Below, piece after piece: positions 27,712-37,568 of a stretch of DNA of 64,000 nucleotides; within the stretch, counting starts at the first letter, position 1, and each line of letters begins with the position of its first letter. The DNA comes from Paracoccus seriniphilus. GTDB taxonomy: Bacteria > Pseudomonadota > Alphaproteobacteria > Rhodobacterales > Rhodobacteraceae. A program made the translations under genes and the position numbers. The stretch covers positions 1,098,501 through 1,162,500 of the forward strand of contig NZ_CP067129.1 in assembly GCF_028553745.1 (NCBI RefSeq). The letters run 5' to 3'. The notes beneath the pieces were generated by a model, which made no database searches, was not told the DNA's origin, and saw only the letters and a list, made by a program, of their open reading frames with translations.

Positions 27712-28566
27712 ATGCAGGACCAACGTCAACGCGCGGCAAGCTGGTTTCAGGAGCTGCGCGACCGGATCGTGCTGGCCTTCGAGGATCTGGAGACCCGGCA
27801 TCCGTCGGACAAGCCGGCCGGGCGCTTCGAGGTGTTGCCGACCCAGCGTGGCGAGGACGGCGGCGGCGGACTGATGTCGGTGATGCGCGAAGGCCGGGTC
27901 TTCGAGAAGGTCGGCGTCAACTGGTCCGAGGTGCATGGCACCCTGTCCCCCAAGGCACAGGCAGCCATGGCGGCCCGGGGCGTGCCCGGCATCGAGGCCG
28001 ACCCGCGCTTCTGGGCGTCGGGGATCAGCCTGGTCGCGCATATGCAGAACCCTCACGCGCCTGCGGTTCACATGAACACCCGCATGTTCTGGACGCCGGG
28101 CGCATGGTGGTTCGGCGGTGGTGCCGATCTGAATCCCTGCATCGAATATGACGAGGATACGGCGCATTTTCATGACGTGCTGAAAGCAGCCTGCGCGCGC
28201 CATGACGATGATTATTACCCCCGCTTCAAGGCCTGGGCTGACGAGTATTTCTTCATTCCTCATCGCGGTCGCGCGCGCGGCGTCGGCGGCATCTTCTATG
28301 ATGATCTGAACACCGGAGACTGCGAGGCGGATTTCGCCTTTACCAGATCGGTCGGAGAGGCATTCCTGCCCGCCTTCCTGCCGCTGGCCGAACAGCGCAT
28401 GACGCATGATTTTGACGAGGCTGACCGGCAGACGCAGCTGGTCCATCGCGGGCTCTATGCGGAATACAATCTGGTCTATGACCGTGGCACGAAATTCGGC
28501 CTGGAAACGGGCCATAACCCGGATGCCGTCTTGATGAGCCTGCCGCCATTGGCGAAATGGGTCTGA
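27712..28566 (+). CDS. hemF: oxygen-dependent coproporphyrinogen III oxidase
   Basis: Aerobic step of haem synthesis, oxidative decarboxylation of coproporphyrinogen III to protoporphyrinogen IX. The 284 residues contain the hallmarks HMNTRMFW, WWFGGGADLNPC, FIPHRGRARGVGGIFYDDL and YAEYNLVYDRGT. The ATG at 27712 gives a normal N-terminus (MQDQRQRAASWFQ). It is flanked by a hairpin after its stop and by the convergent Lrp gene. Confidence 0.97.
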   Translation: MQDQRQRAASWFQELRDRIVLAFEDLETRHPSDKPAGRFEVLPTQRGEDGGGGLMSVMREGRVFEKVGVNWSEVHGTLSPKAQAAMAARGVPGIEADPRFWASGISLVAHMQNPHAPAVHMNTRMFWTPGAWWFGGGADLNPCIEYDEDTAHFHDVLKAACARHDDDYYPRFKAWADEYFFIPHRGRARGVGGIFYDDLNTGDCEADFAFTRSVGEAFLPAFLPLAEQRMTHDFDEADRQTQLVHRGLYAEYNLVYDRGTKFGLETGHNPDAVLMSLPPLAKWV

Positions 28567-28580
28567 CCCCGGCACCGGGG
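28567..28580. terminator. GC hairpin after hemF, convergent with lrp gene
   Basis: CCCCGG (28567-28572) and CCGGGG (28575-28580) form a hairpin immediately after the hemF stop, followed by CTTTATC. It lies between convergent hemF and the Lrp gene (stop at 28602). The tight loop means 5 bp at most with a 4-base loop. Confidence 0.5.
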
Positions 28581-28601
28581 CTTTATCAGGCCAGACGGGG
28601 G

Positions 28602-29078
28602 TCAGGCGCGTTCATCCTTGGGGCTGCCCATGACGACATGGGTGGTGATCGTCGCGATCCATGGGAATGCGCCCAGCACATCGCTGTGGAACTGCTTGTA
28701 GGCTGCCAGATCGGCGACCTCGACCCGCAGCAGATATTCGACCGTGCCGGTGATATTGTGGCATTCGCGCACGGCGGGTGCGGCCTGGCAGGCCCGCTCA
28801 AAGGCCAGTTGCGCATCATTCGAATGGCGCGACAGGCCGACAGCGACAAAGGCCACGAAACCCACGCCGCGCGCCTGCGGTGAAATGACGGCGCGATAGC
28901 CTGTGATGATGCCGCGACGTTCCAGATCCTGAACCCGGCGCAGGCAGGCCGAGGGCGACAGGCCGACGCGACCGGCCAGCTCGGTATTGGCGATGCGTCC
29001 GTCGCGCGCAAGTTCGCGCAATATCTTTTCGGTGATCACGTCATCTGCGCTGAATAATTGCAATATTTTCTTCCCCAC
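28602..29078 (-). CDS. Lrp/AsnC family transcriptional regulator
   Basis: A 158-residue leucine-responsive-type regulator: N-terminal HTH (ILRELARDGRIANTELAGRVGLSPSACLRRVQDL broadly residues 18-52) and a C-terminal RAM ligand-binding domain (FVAFVAVGLSRHSND onward). It is divergently transcribed from a LysE-type exporter 67 bases away; such pairs typically have the regulator controlling the exporter in response to an amino acid. Target and ligand are inference. Confidence 0.9.
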   Translation of the reverse strand: MGKKILQLFSADDVITEKILRELARDGRIANTELAGRVGLSPSACLRRVQDLERRGIITGYRAVISPQARGVGFVAFVAVGLSRHSNDAQLAFERACQAAPAVRECHNITGTVEYLLRVEVADLAAYKQFHSDVLGAFPWIATITTHVVMGSPKDERA

Positions 29079-29145
29079 GCCGGAATGCGACGGATAATTG
29101 CGGTCATTCTAGTCTATTCTTGCGGAAGTTGGAAAGGAATGCGCC

Positions 29146-29739
29146 ATGAATGTCGATCTGCTGCTGGCCTTGACCGGCTTCGCCTTTGTCACATCGGCAA
29201 CGCCGGGGCCGAACAACATGATGTTGATGGCCTCGGGGGCGAATTTCGGCATTCGCCGGACCGTGCCCCATATGTTGGGCGTGTCATTGGGCTTTGGCCT
29301 GATGGTGGTGGTGCTGGGCCTGGGGGTCGACCGGCTGATCGAGCAATCGACAGTTCTGGCCGAACTACTGAAATGGCTCAGCCTTGCCTATATGTTCTGG
29401 TTGGCGTGGAAGATCGCGACGTCCCTTCCGCCCGAAATGAGCGAAGATGACGGCAACAGGACACCGCTGAGCTTTGTGCAGGCGGCGGCCTTTCAATGGG
29501 TCAACCCCAAGGCATGGGCGATGGCACTGGGGGCGCTGTCAGCCTTTGCCGCGGGACTGGGCGGGGCGCTTGTTGTCGGTGCGGTTTTTGCAGCCGTCAA
29601 TCTGCCCACGGTATCGGCCTGGGTCGCGCTGGGGCAGGGGCTGCGGCGCGTTCTGTCCACGCCAGGACGTTTCCGGGGCTTCAACCTGGTGATGGCGGCG
29701 CTGTTGGTTGTGTCGATGCTGCCGGTCCTGTTCCACTGA
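29146..29739 (+). CDS. LysE family amino-acid/metabolite exporter
   Basis: A 197-residue inner-membrane transporter with about six TM helices. The N-terminus has the family motif ATPGPNNMMLMASG, and QWVNPKAWAMALG follows in TM4-5. It is divergent from the Lrp regulator. Substrate unknown; the family exports amino acids such as lysine, threonine or homoserine lactone. Confidence 0.9.
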   Translation: MNVDLLLALTGFAFVTSATPGPNNMMLMASGANFGIRRTVPHMLGVSLGFGLMVVVLGLGVDRLIEQSTVLAELLKWLSLAYMFWLAWKIATSLPPEMSEDDGNRTPLSFVQAAAFQWVNPKAWAMALGALSAFAAGLGGALVVGAVFAAVNLPTVSAWVALGQGLRRVLSTPGRFRGFNLVMAALLVVSMLPVLFH

Positions 29740-29744
29740 CGGTT

Positions 29745-29769
29745 CCCTGCCCGCAGACAGCGGGCAGGG
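29745..29769. terminator. 10-bp perfect hairpin between convergent lysE-type gene and hemE
   Basis: CCCTGCCCGC (29745-29754) pairs with GCGGGCAGGG (29760-29769) around a 5-base loop AGACA. It occupies the 36-base gap between two convergent genes. No T-run follows. Confidence 0.6.
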
Positions 29770-29775
29770 CAGTGT

Positions 29776-30804
29776 TCAGGCGGTGCGAACTGCCTCGATC
29801 ATGCGGGCAACATTGTCGGGATCCGCGTCCGGAGTAATGCCGTGGCCGAGATTGAAGATATGCGGGCCGCCACGCAGGGCGCGGGTGATCCGCTGCGCCT
29901 CGCTGACAAGCTCTTCTCCGCCGGTGACCATGTGGCGCGGGGCCAGATTGCCCTGAACGCAGCCCGAGACCTGCACCTTGCTGGCCGCCCATTCGGCGCT
30001 GACGGAATTGTCCAGCGCAACGCAATCGGCACCGGTGGCATCGGCAAAGCCGATATAGCGCTCGCCGGCCTGACGCGGGAAGGCGATGACCGGAATGCCG
30101 GGATGGCGCTCTTTCAGGGCGGCAATGATCCGTCTGGCGGGTTGCAGCGCGAAGTCGTCGAAATCCTCGCCCTTCAGGCTGCCTGCCCAACTGTCGAACA
30201 GCTTGACCACTTCGGCGCCGGCCTCGATCTGCGCGGACAGATACAGGATCGTCGCCTCGGTGATGCGGTCGATCAGGGCTGAAAATGCCGCGCGATCCGC
30301 GGTCTTGAAGGCATGAGCGGGGCCTTGATCGGGGGTGCCGCGCCCGGCGACCATATAGGTCGCCACGGTCCATGGCGCACCGGCAAAGCCGATCAGCGCG
30401 GTCTCTTTCGGTAATTCGCCGGAGAGGATGCGCAAGGTTTCATAGATCGGTGACAGCTTTTCGTGAATGTCCTCGACCGGCTTCAGCGCGCCGACACCCT
30501 TGGCATCGGTGATGGTGGACAGGCGCGGTCCTTCACCGGTGACGAACCACAGGTCGGCGCCCAGGGCCTGAGGCACCAGCAGGATGTCTGCAAACAGGAT
30601 CGCCGCGTCAAAGCCAAAGCGGCGGATCGGCTGCAGCGTCACCTCGGCGGCCAGTTCGGGATTGTAGCACAGCGACAAAAAGTCGCCGGCCTTGGCACGG
30701 GTGGCGCGATACTCGGGCAGATATCTGCCGGCCTGGCGCATCATCCAGATTGGCGGTGTGGGCAGGGTTTCTCCTGCCAGGGCGCGCAGCAAAACTTTGG
30801 TCAT
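29776..30804 (-). CDS. hemE: uroporphyrinogen decarboxylase
   Basis: Converts uroporphyrinogen III to coproporphyrinogen III in haem synthesis. The 342 residues begin [33 protein letters not shown] (first 20: [20 protein letters not shown]), with the conserved MMRQAGR substrate-binding motif, then [14 protein letters not shown]. The ATG at 30804 was chosen from the family's length; the open frame continues upstream. It is divergent from hemC, 84 bases apart. Confidence 0.96.
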   Translation of the reverse strand: MTKVLLRALAGETLPTPPIWMMRQAGRYLPEYRATRAKAGDFLSLCYNPELAAEVTLQPIRRFGFDAAILFADILLVPQALGADLWFVTGEGPRLSTITDAKGVGALKPVEDIHEKLSPIYETLRILSGELPKETALIGFAGAPWTVATYMVAGRGTPDQGPAHAFKTADRAAFSALIDRITEATILYLSAQIEAGAEVVKLFDSWAGSLKGEDFDDFALQPARRIIAALKERHPGIPVIAFPRQAGERYIGFADATGADCVALDNSVSAEWAASKVQVSGCVQGNLAPRHMVTGGEELVSEAQRITRALRGGPHIFNLGHGITPDADPDNVARMIEAVRTA

Positions 30805-30888
30805 TGGGCCTCCTTGCGCGCCCATCAAGGCGAGCGGACGGGCGTTGTCAAGGCGTCGCGGTGCCGCTATGCGGGGGACATGATACAG

Positions 30889-31821
30889 ATGCCCAATCCC
30901 TCCCGTCCCCTCAAGATCGGCACCCGTGGTTCGGTGCTGGCACTGGCTCAGGCCTATGAGACCCGCGCGCGCCTGATGGCTGCGCATGATTTGCCGGTCG
31001 AAGCCTTTGAGGTCGTCGCGATCAAGACCACCGGTGATCGCATCACTGATCGTCCGCTGAAAGAGATTGGCGGCAAGGGATTGTTCACGCGTGAAATCGA
31101 AGAGGCCCTTGCCGAAGGCCGCATCGATATCGCCGTGCATTCGATGAAGGACATGCCGACCATCCAGCCCGAGGGCATGGTGATTGACTGTCTGCTGCCG
31201 CGTGAAGATGTGCGCGACGCCTTTGTCAGCCCGCATGCAGCCTCGATAGACGAGTTGCCGCAAGGGGCGGTGGTCGGCTCGTCCAGCCTGCGCCGTCGCG
31301 CGCAGCTGGCGCATTACCGGCCCGACCTGAAGCTGGTCGAGTTTCGTGGCAATGTTCAAACCCGGCTGAAAAAGCTGGAAGACGGAGTGGCGCAGGCCAC
31401 ATTCCTGGCCATGGCTGGCCTGCGGCGGCTGGAGATGCTGCATGTCGCACGCGCTCCGATCAGGCCCGATCAGATGCTGCCCGCCGTGGCCCAGGGGGCC
31501 ATCGGGATCGAAAGACGCAGTGATGATCTGAACACCGCCGGGCTGCTTGCTCCCATCCATGATGTCGAAACCGGACAGCGGATCACGGCCGAGCGCGCCT
31601 TTCTGGCGCGTCTGGACGGATCATGCCAGACGCCCATCGCCGGGCTGGCCGAACTGGCAGAAGGGCGGCTGGTGCTGCGCGGTCAGATACTGAAGCCGGA
31701 TGGTTCGCAGGCCTTCAGTGCAAGGCGAGAGGGTGAAATCGCCGATGGGGCCGCGATGGGGATTGACCTTGCCGAAGAGCTTTTGTCCCGCGCCGGTCCC
31801 GATTTCCTGAGCCACATCTGA
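30889..31821 (+). CDS. hemC: porphobilinogen deaminase (hydroxymethylbilane synthase)
   Basis: Polymerises four porphobilinogen units to hydroxymethylbilane. The 310 residues have the N-terminal [14 protein letters not shown], the substrate-binding HSMKDMP and [11 protein letters not shown], and the dipyrromethane cofactor Cys in GSCQTPIAG. The ATG at 30889 is 10 bases from a GGGGGA ribosome site; an ATG at 30880 adds three residues but sits too close to it. Divergent from hemE, convergent with lexA. Confidence 0.96.
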   Translation: MPNPSRPLKIGTRGSVLALAQAYETRARLMAAHDLPVEAFEVVAIKTTGDRITDRPLKEIGGKGLFTREIEEALAEGRIDIAVHSMKDMPTIQPEGMVIDCLLPREDVRDAFVSPHAASIDELPQGAVVGSSSLRRRAQLAHYRPDLKLVEFRGNVQTRLKKLEDGVAQATFLAMAGLRRLEMLHVARAPIRPDQMLPAVAQGAIGIERRSDDLNTAGLLAPIHDVETGQRITAERAFLARLDGSCQTPIAGLAELAEGRLVLRGQILKPDGSQAFSARREGEIADGAAMGIDLAEELLSRAGPDFLSHI

Positions 31822-31826
31822 AACAT

Positions 31827-31877
31827 GGGGCTGCGCCCGGATTGGTGCACAGCCCCACAGGGGGCTGAGGCCCCCTG
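31827..31877. terminator. double hairpin between convergent hemC and lexA
   Basis: Two hairpins occupy the 63-base gap: GGGGCT (31827-31832) with AGCCCC (31851-31856), and the perfect CAGGGGGC (31858-31865) with GCCCCCTG (31870-31877) around a 4-base loop. Likely bidirectional terminator. No U-tract. Confidence 0.6.
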
Positions 31878-31884
31878 GCATGTC

Positions 31885-32598
31885 TCAATAGCTGCGGATC
31901 AGGCCGACAAGCCGTCCCTGAACCTGAACGCTTTCTTCGGGCAGGATACGGGTTTCATAGGCGGGATTGGCGGCCTCCAGCGCAATCATGGCACCGCGCC
32001 GGCGATAGCGCTTCAGCGTGGCTTCATTGCCCTCGACCAATGCGACGACGATATCGCCGTTCTCGGCGCTGTCCTGTTCGCGGATGACCACCACATCACC
32101 ATCGTTGATTCCCGCTTCGATCATCGAATCGCCTTTGACCTCAAGGGCATAATGATGCTGGCTTCCCGACAGCATGGTGCCGGGCACCGCGACGTGATGG
32201 GATACTTCCGAAATGGCTTCGATCGGCACGCCGGCGGCGATTCGTCCCATCAATGGCAGTTCGACCGCGGGGCTATCGACCACGCCAAGCGCGCCACGGG
32301 GGCGCTGTGGGCGATTGTTCGAGATGACTTGCGGAGAAAATCCGCCGGCAGCCTGATCCGCCGCGGGCTTGGGTGCGCAGAGAGCATCTGGCAGGCGCAC
32401 GATTTCCAGAGCGCGCGCGCGATGAGGCAGGCGCCGGATGAAGCCCCGTTCTTCCAGCGCGGTAACCAGCCGGTGAATTCCGGACTTCGACCGCAGATCC
32501 AAAGCGTCCTTCATTTCATCGAATGAGGGCGGCACGCCGTTTTCCTGCATCCGGAGATGGATGAACTCCAGCAGCTGAATCTGTTTCTTGGTCAGCAT
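31885..32598 (-). CDS. lexA: SOS regulator LexA
   Basis: Repressor of the SOS response with self-cleavage. The 237 residues from M at 32598 have an N-terminal winged HTH ([13 protein letters not shown] onward), a cleavage site Ala122-Gly123 in RIAAGVP, catalytic Ser158 in KGDSMIEAG and Lys196 in [10 protein letters not shown]. Start 9 bases further upstream is also possible. A LexA box overlaps its promoter, so it is autoregulated. It follows the trp/moa operon on the same strand after 100 bases. Confidence 0.97.
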   Translation of the reverse strand: MLTKKQIQLLEFIHLRMQENGVPPSFDEMKDALDLRSKSGIHRLVTALEERGFIRRLPHRARALEIVRLPDALCAPKPAADQAAGGFSPQVISNNRPQRPRGALGVVDSPAVELPLMGRIAAGVPIEAISEVSHHVAVPGTMLSGSQHHYALEVKGDSMIEAGINDGDVVVIREQDSAENGDIVVALVEGNEATLKRYRRRGAMIALEAANPAYETRILPEESVQVQGRLVGLIRSY

Positions 32599-32621
32599 CA
32601 TACCCATCCTTGCCTCGACGT

Positions 32622-32636
32622 GTTCCGTGAATGTTC
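32622..32636 (-). promoter_or_regulatory. LexA (SOS) box of alphaproteobacterial type
   Basis: Minus strand GAAC-N7-GAAC (same as GTTC-N7-GTTC on the plus strand: GTTC 32622-32625, spacer 7, GTTC 32633-32636). This is the direct-repeat LexA site of alphaproteobacteria. It overlaps the predicted -10 of the lexA promoter and begins 24 bases upstream of the start codon. Confidence 0.9.
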
Positions 32637-32661
32637 TAGTCGATCACTGGAATCTCGTCAA
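32633..32661 (-). promoter_or_regulatory. sigma-70-like promoter of lexA
   Basis: Minus strand TTGACG (32661-32656), 17-base spacer, TAGAAC (32638-32633). The -35 matches five of six and the -10 four of six to sigma-70. The -10 overlaps the LexA box, consistent with direct repression. Confidence 0.75.
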
Positions 32662-32698
32662 CAATCAGAACGGGCCGAGGTAAAAATCAGGTTAATTC

Positions 32699-33883
32699 TC
32701 AGTGAGGCATGGGCAGATATTCAACCACTGTTCCGGCTTCCTGTGGCGGGCAATTCGCGGGACGGATCAGCAGGGCATCGGCCTGCGCCATCAGTGAAAG
32801 CCGCGCCGAATCCTGGCTGTCGAAAGGATGGATTTCCGGCAGGTCCCGGCCCTGTGTCAGGCGGGCACGCAGGTAATGCTGACGTGGACCCTCGGTCGGG
32901 AGGGCGGTGGCAAGTCGGGCCTTTGCTGGTAACAATGCGCCGTCCAGCCCTTGCATCCGGCGAATCAGCGGCTGCATGAAAATCATTCCGCAAACCATTG
33001 CTGAAACGGGATTTCCGGGAAGCCCAAGCATCGGCGTATCGTCGATCTTACCGGCCATCAGCGGTTTGCCCGGGCGCATGGCGATCTTGTAGAAGGATCG
33101 CGCCATGCCAAGATCGGCGGCCACTTTCGCGATCAGATCGTGATCTCCGACCGAGGCTCCGCCGATCGTCACGATCAGGTCCGCCTCGGCCGCTGCGGCA
33201 AAGCTGGCACGCAGGCTGTCTTCGGTATCGCGAGCAATGGGCAGAACCAGCGGGATACCCCCGGCCTGTTGAACCTGTGCGGCGATGGCAAGGTCGTTGG
33301 AACTGATGATCTGGCCGGGCTGCGGATCCTGGCCCGGCGGGACCAGTTCATCACCACCGGCCAGAATGGCGACGCGCGGGCGTTGCGAGACGGTGACGCG
33401 GGCCACGTTCATGGCGGCGATCAGCCCGATATCCGCGGCTGTCAGGCAGCGCCCCGCCGGCCATTGGTCGCCTTCGCTGAAGTCATTGCCGCGGGGCCGG
33501 ATATGGGTGGCATCGGAATGCCGGGTGATCGTCAGCTTGTCACCGTCGCGTTGCACATGTTCCTGCATGACGACACAATCGTAGCCTTGGGGCACCTGCG
33601 CGCCGGTGAAGATCCGGATCGCGGTCAGCGGGCATGCCTCGCCCTGCCAGGGATGTCCGGCCGCGCTTTCGCCGATGATGCGCAGGGTCTGATCCCGATC
33701 GGCGGCACGCAGGGCATAGCCATCCATGGCGGCGCTGTCGAAAGGAGGCTGGGTCAGCCGCGCGGTGACGGGAACTGCCAAGGCCCGCCCGAAGGCTTCG
33801 GCCAGCTCGATCTCTTCGGTCTTCGGAGAGGAGGCAAGTGCCAGGACCTTTGCCAGCGCGTCATCAACCGTGATCATGTTCAT
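32699..33883 (-). CDS. moeA: molybdopterin molybdotransferase MoeA
   Basis: Inserts molybdate into adenylated molybdopterin to form Mo-cofactor. The 394 residues show the N-terminal domain, [15 protein letters not shown], the central phosphate-binding [14 protein letters not shown] and [14 protein letters not shown] segments, and [11 protein letters not shown]. It overlaps moaC by 4 bases. The C-terminal MoeA domain is shorter but present. Confidence 0.95.
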   Translation of the reverse strand: MNMITVDDALAKVLALASSPKTEEIELAEAFGRALAVPVTARLTQPPFDSAAMDGYALRAADRDQTLRIIGESAAGHPWQGEACPLTAIRIFTGAQVPQGYDCVVMQEHVQRDGDKLTITRHSDATHIRPRGNDFSEGDQWPAGRCLTAADIGLIAAMNVARVTVSQRPRVAILAGGDELVPPGQDPQPGQIISSNDLAIAAQVQQAGGIPLVLPIARDTEDSLRASFAAAAEADLIVTIGGASVGDHDLIAKVAADLGMARSFYKIAMRPGKPLMAGKIDDTPMLGLPGNPVSAMVCGMIFMQPLIRRMQGLDGALLPAKARLATALPTEGPRQHYLRARLTQGRDLPEIHPFDSQDSARLSLMAQADALLIRPANCPPQEAGTVVEYLPMPH

Positions 33884-34347
33884 GCCTTGTAGTCGCCTGA
33901 TTTTCCGCCGCTCTTCGACAGCAGCCTGATGTCTTCGATCTGCATCGATTTCTCGGCCGCCTTCAACATGTCATAGATGGTCAGGCAGGCGGTGCTGACA
34001 GCGGTCAGGGCCTCCATCTCGACGCCCGTGCGCCCCGTCGTGCGCACCGTTGCCGTGACACGGATGCCGGGCAGATCGGGGTCCGGGGTCAGATCCAGCG
34101 AGACCTTGGAAATCGGCAGGGGGTGGCAAAGCGGGATCAGATCGGATGTCCGCTTCGCGCCCATGATGCCGGCAAGGCGCGCGACGCCCATGACATCGCC
34201 CTTTCTGGCCCCGCCCTGCGCCAGTTTCAGCGTCTCGGGCAGCATCCGGACATGGCCTTCGGCGACGGCCTCGCGGGTGGTGATGGATTTTTCGGACACA
34301 TCGACCATATGGGCCTGCCCGCTGGCATCGAAATGGGTCAGACTCAT
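33880..34347 (-). CDS. moaC: cyclic pyranopterin monophosphate synthase
   Basis: Second enzyme of molybdopterin synthesis, making cPMP from 3',8-cH2GTP. The 155 residues contain [38 protein letters not shown] (first 20: [20 protein letters not shown]), and a basic C-terminus [13 protein letters not shown]. It lies between trpC and moeA in a same-strand unit with 4-base overlaps on both sides. Confidence 0.97.
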   Translation of the reverse strand: MSLTHFDASGQAHMVDVSEKSITTREAVAEGHVRMLPETLKLAQGGARKGDVMGVARLAGIMGAKRTSDLIPLCHPLPISKVSLDLTPDPDLPGIRVTATVRTTGRTGVEMEALTAVSTACLTIYDMLKAAEKSMQIEDIRLLSKSGGKSGDYKA

Positions 34348-35150
34348 GCGGCACCTGCCGGGCTCGGCACGTCCAGAATGGCGCGGGTGGCCGCGGCGAC
34401 ATCATCCTGACGCATCAGGCTTTCCCCGATCAGGAAACGCCGCGCGCCAATCTGCATCATCGATTGCAGGTCATCGGCGCTGAACAGGCCGCTTTCGCAG
34501 ACCACCTGCCGGTTGTCGGGGATATTCGGAGCCAACTGCCGGGTCACGTCCAGCGTGACATCGAAGGTCTTCAGATTGCGGTTGTTGATGCCGATCAACG
34601 GTGACTTCAGACGCAGGGCGCGATCAAGCTCGGGCTGATCATGCACCTCGATCAGGGCGTCCATGCCCCAATGCAGCGCGGCGTCCTCCAGCTCGGCGGC
34701 AAGGGTGTCATCGACCGAGGCCATGATGATCAGGATGCAGTCGGCGCCCCATGCCCGGGCCTCGGCCACCTGATAGGTGTCATAGAGGAAATCCTTGCGC
34801 AAAGCCGGCAGGTTGCAGGCCGCACGGGCTGCGGTCAGGAATTCGGGCGCACCCTGAAAGCTGGGTCCATCGGTCAGCACCGACAGGCAGGCGGCGCCGC
34901 CCTGTTCATAGGCGCTGGCCAGAGCGGGCGGATTGAAATCCTCACGGATCAATCCTTTCGATGGGCTGGCCTTCTTGATCTCGGCAATCAGGGCGGGTCC
35001 GGTGGCCGATTTCGCATCCAGTGCCCTTGCAAATCCGCGCGGAGCAGAGGCAGCGCGCGCCTGCGCTTCGACGTCGGCCAGCGGACGGGCGGCCTTGGCG
35101 GCGGCGATTTCGTCCAGTTTGTAGGCCTTGATCTTGTCCAGAATATTCAT
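34344..35150 (-). CDS. trpC: indole-3-glycerol-phosphate synthase
   Basis: Closes the indole ring in tryptophan synthesis (TIM barrel). The 268 residues begin [19 protein letters not shown] and include [34 protein letters not shown] (catalytic), [10 protein letters not shown] and CESGLFS. The ATG at 35150 was chosen over upstream in-frame codons because the family starts here. It overlaps moaC by 4 bases and is 53 bases downstream of ung. Confidence 0.97.
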   Translation of the reverse strand: MNILDKIKAYKLDEIAAAKAARPLADVEAQARAASAPRGFARALDAKSATGPALIAEIKKASPSKGLIREDFNPPALASAYEQGGAACLSVLTDGPSFQGAPEFLTAARAACNLPALRKDFLYDTYQVAEARAWGADCILIIMASVDDTLAAELEDAALHWGMDALIEVHDQPELDRALRLKSPLIGINNRNLKTFDVTLDVTRQLAPNIPDNRQVVCESGLFSADDLQSMMQIGARRFLIGESLMRQDDVAAATRAILDVPSPAGAA

Positions 35151-35203
35151 GCGTTCGGTTCTAACTCTGTATGGCGGGCGAGGGAAGGGCGGGCGCAGGC
35201 TGG

Positions 35204-35857
35204 TCAGGGCACCCAGATGATCGGCGGACGACCCCGGTCCTGCAGCCAGGCATTGATACGGCTGAAGGGCCTGGAGCCGAAGAATCCCCGGCGGGCGGAA
35301 AGCGGCGAGGGATGGGCCGTGGCTATGACCAGATCTTCGGCGCGGGGAAGGCCGGATACCGCCTTTTGCGCATGTTTGCCCCACAGCAGGAAGGCCAGCG
35401 GGCCGTGTTTCTGCGCCTCGTCAATGGCTTGTCTTGCCAGGCGTTCCCAGCCCCAGCGGGCATGGGCTCCGGCGGCCCCGGGGCGCACCGAGAGCGCGGT
35501 ATTGGCCAGGAACACGCCCTGCGCGGACCAATGGGACAGGTCGCCATTGGGCGGTGCCTTGCCCAGATCGTCCTGCATTTCGGCAAAGATATTGCGCAGT
35601 GAACGTGGCAGGGCAATGTCCGCTGCGACCGAAAATGCCAGACCATTGGCATGGCCGGGGGTCGGATAGGGATCCTGCCCAAGGATGATCACCCGCATGT
35701 CCTGCGGCGACAGATTGTCATAGGCGGCAAAGAGGCGGTCGGGACCGGGTAGCCAGTCGGTTTCATCGGCCAGGCGGCGGTCGATCTCGGGCCAATGCGT
35801 CTGAAAGAACGGCAGATGCGCCCATGCCGGGGGAACGGGGATCCGACCCGGGGTCAT
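35204..35857 (-). CDS. ung: uracil-DNA glycosylase, family 1
   Basis: Removes uracil from DNA. The 217 residues have the family 1 motif GQDPYP (residues 60-65; Asp62 catalytic) and the leucine-loop HPSPLSA (H182). It lies between trpD and trpC, overlapping trpD by 4 bases, so it is transcribed with the tryptophan genes. This placement is unusual for a repair gene. Confidence 0.95.
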   Translation of the reverse strand: MTPGRIPVPPAWAHLPFFQTHWPEIDRRLADETDWLPGPDRLFAAYDNLSPQDMRVIILGQDPYPTPGHANGLAFSVAADIALPRSLRNIFAEMQDDLGKAPPNGDLSHWSAQGVFLANTALSVRPGAAGAHARWGWERLARQAIDEAQKHGPLAFLLWGKHAQKAVSGLPRAEDLVIATAHPSPLSARRGFFGSRPFSRINAWLQDRGRPPIIWVP

Positions 35858-36876
35858 GCCACAGGAGGTCCGGTGACCTCGGCCAGCGCCGTCAGCCGCG
35901 CCTTGGCTGCGCCACTGTCGATCGATTCCGCGGCCATGGCGACGCCGTCGCGCAGGTCGCCGACTTTTTCCGCCACCAGCAAGGCCGCTGCCGCATTCAG
36001 CAGCACTGCGTCACGATAGGCCCCCTTCGCGCCGTCCAACAGATCGCGGAAGGCTGCGGCATTGTAGCCGGGCTCGCCGCCGATAATGGCTTCGAACGGG
36101 TGGCGGGGCAGACCGGCATCTTCGGGCGTGATGGTGAATTCGGTGATTACGCCATCCTTCAGCGCGGCGACCTGCGTTTCACCGGCAATGGTGATTTCAT
36201 CGGTGCCATCGCTGCCATGCACCAGCCATGCGGCATCGCTGCCCAATTGCTGAAGCACCTCGGCCATCGGTCTGATCCAGTCGGCACTGAAGGCCCCTGT
36301 CAGTTGCCGGCGAACCGAGGCCGGATTGGTCAGCGGGCCCAGCAGATTGAAGACCGTGCGCGTGCCCAGTTCGGTCCTTGGCGGTCCGACATGGCGCATG
36401 GCGGGGTGGTGCATCGGCGCCATCATGAAACAGATGTCTGCCCGGTCCAGCGCCCGCTGTGCGGTTTCCGGAGGGACCATGACATTGATGCCCATCTTGC
36501 TCAACGCATCCGCGGCCCCGGATTTCGAACTGAGGTTGCGGTTGCCATGCTTGGCGACCGGAATTCCGGCACCGGCAACCACGAATGCCGTGGCGGTCGA
36601 GATGTTCAGCGTGCCCTTGCCGTCGCCGCCTGTGCCCACGATATCCATCGTGCCCTCGGGGGCGGTCACGCGGTTCATCCGGGCGCGCATGGCGCGCGCG
36701 GCGGCGGCGATTTCCTCGACTGTTTCACCGCGCACGCGCAGCGCCATCAGCAGGCCGCCGATCTGGGCAGGTGTCGCGGCACCGTCGAACAGCGCCGAAA
36801 AGGCCGATTCGGCTTCGGCTCCGGTCAGGGGCCGCTCGGCTGCAATGCCGATCAGGGGACGGATGTTCGTGCTCAT
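35854..36876 (-). CDS. trpD: anthranilate phosphoribosyltransferase
   Basis: Attaches PRPP-derived ribose to anthranilate. The 340 residues carry the PRPP site [17 protein letters not shown] (broadly), [15 protein letters not shown] and GPLTNPA, all typical. It overlaps trpG by 4 bases and ung by 4 bases. Confidence 0.97.
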   Translation of the reverse strand: MSTNIRPLIGIAAERPLTGAEAESAFSALFDGAATPAQIGGLLMALRVRGETVEEIAAAARAMRARMNRVTAPEGTMDIVGTGGDGKGTLNISTATAFVVAGAGIPVAKHGNRNLSSKSGAADALSKMGINVMVPPETAQRALDRADICFMMAPMHHPAMRHVGPPRTELGTRTVFNLLGPLTNPASVRRQLTGAFSADWIRPMAEVLQQLGSDAAWLVHGSDGTDEITIAGETQVAALKDGVITEFTITPEDAGLPRHPFEAIIGGEPGYNAAAFRDLLDGAKGAYRDAVLLNAAAALLVAEKVGDLRDGVAMAAESIDSGAAKARLTALAEVTGPPVA

Positions 36877-37463
36877 GCGGCGGCCTCGGTGGATGTGCAG
36901 CGCGCAAGGAATGTGCGGATCATGTCGTGACCATGTTCAGAGGCAATGGATTCAGGATGGAACTGCACGCCCTCGATGGGCAGTTCCCGGTGGATCAGGC
37001 CCATGATCGTGCCATCGTCCGATGTCGCGGTGACGCGCAGGCAGTCTGGCAGGGATTCCGGCTCGACGGTCAGCGAATGATAGCGCGTTGCCTTGAGGGG
37101 CGAGGGCAGGCCTGCAAAGACCCCGGTGCCGTCATGGCTGATATCGTCTACCTTGCCATGCAGTATGCGGTTGGCGCGAACCACCTTGCCGCCAAATGCC
37201 TCGCCAATGGACTGATGGCCCAGGCAGACACCCAGCAGGGGAATGCGCCGTTCGGCGGCCGCGCGGATCAGGTCAAGGCATATGCCCGCCTGTGCTGGAT
37301 CGCATGGCCCCGGAGAGATCACGATGCCGTCAGGCTTCATCGCCAGCGCCTCTTCGACGCTGAGCGCATCATTGCGGCGCACGGTGACCTCGGCCCCGGC
37401 TTCGCCCAGATAATGCACGAGGTTCCAGGTGAAGCTGTCGTAATTGTCGATCAGAAGGATCAT
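36873..37463 (-). CDS. trpG: anthranilate synthase component II (glutamine amidotransferase)
   Basis: Supplies ammonia to TrpE. The 196-residue protein begins [20 protein letters not shown], has nucleophile Cys80 in GVCLGHQSI, and a [10 protein letters not shown] triad segment. Start at 37463 is clear. It heads the reverse operon trpG-trpD-ung-trpC-moaC-moeA and may also act as PabA in folate synthesis. TrpE is on the other strand about 4 kb away. Confidence 0.96.
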   Translation of the reverse strand: MILLIDNYDSFTWNLVHYLGEAGAEVTVRRNDALSVEEALAMKPDGIVISPGPCDPAQAGICLDLIRAAAERRIPLLGVCLGHQSIGEAFGGKVVRANRILHGKVDDISHDGTGVFAGLPSPLKATRYHSLTVEPESLPDCLRVTATSDDGTIMGLIHRELPIEGVQFHPESIASEHGHDMIRTFLARCTSTEAAA

Positions 37464-37568
37464 GATGGGTGCCTTGGCTTGCTGGCGGTTTCCCCTTTCA
37501 AAAGGGTCCGCTATAGATGGGGCAAAGCGCGCTGGGGGGTCAAGCCCAGCCGAAGGAAGAAGAGGCGC

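Noticed and set aside
30463..30888. Upstream in-frame extension of hemC
   Set aside because: It runs antisense through hemE; the hemC ribosome site and family start are at 30889.
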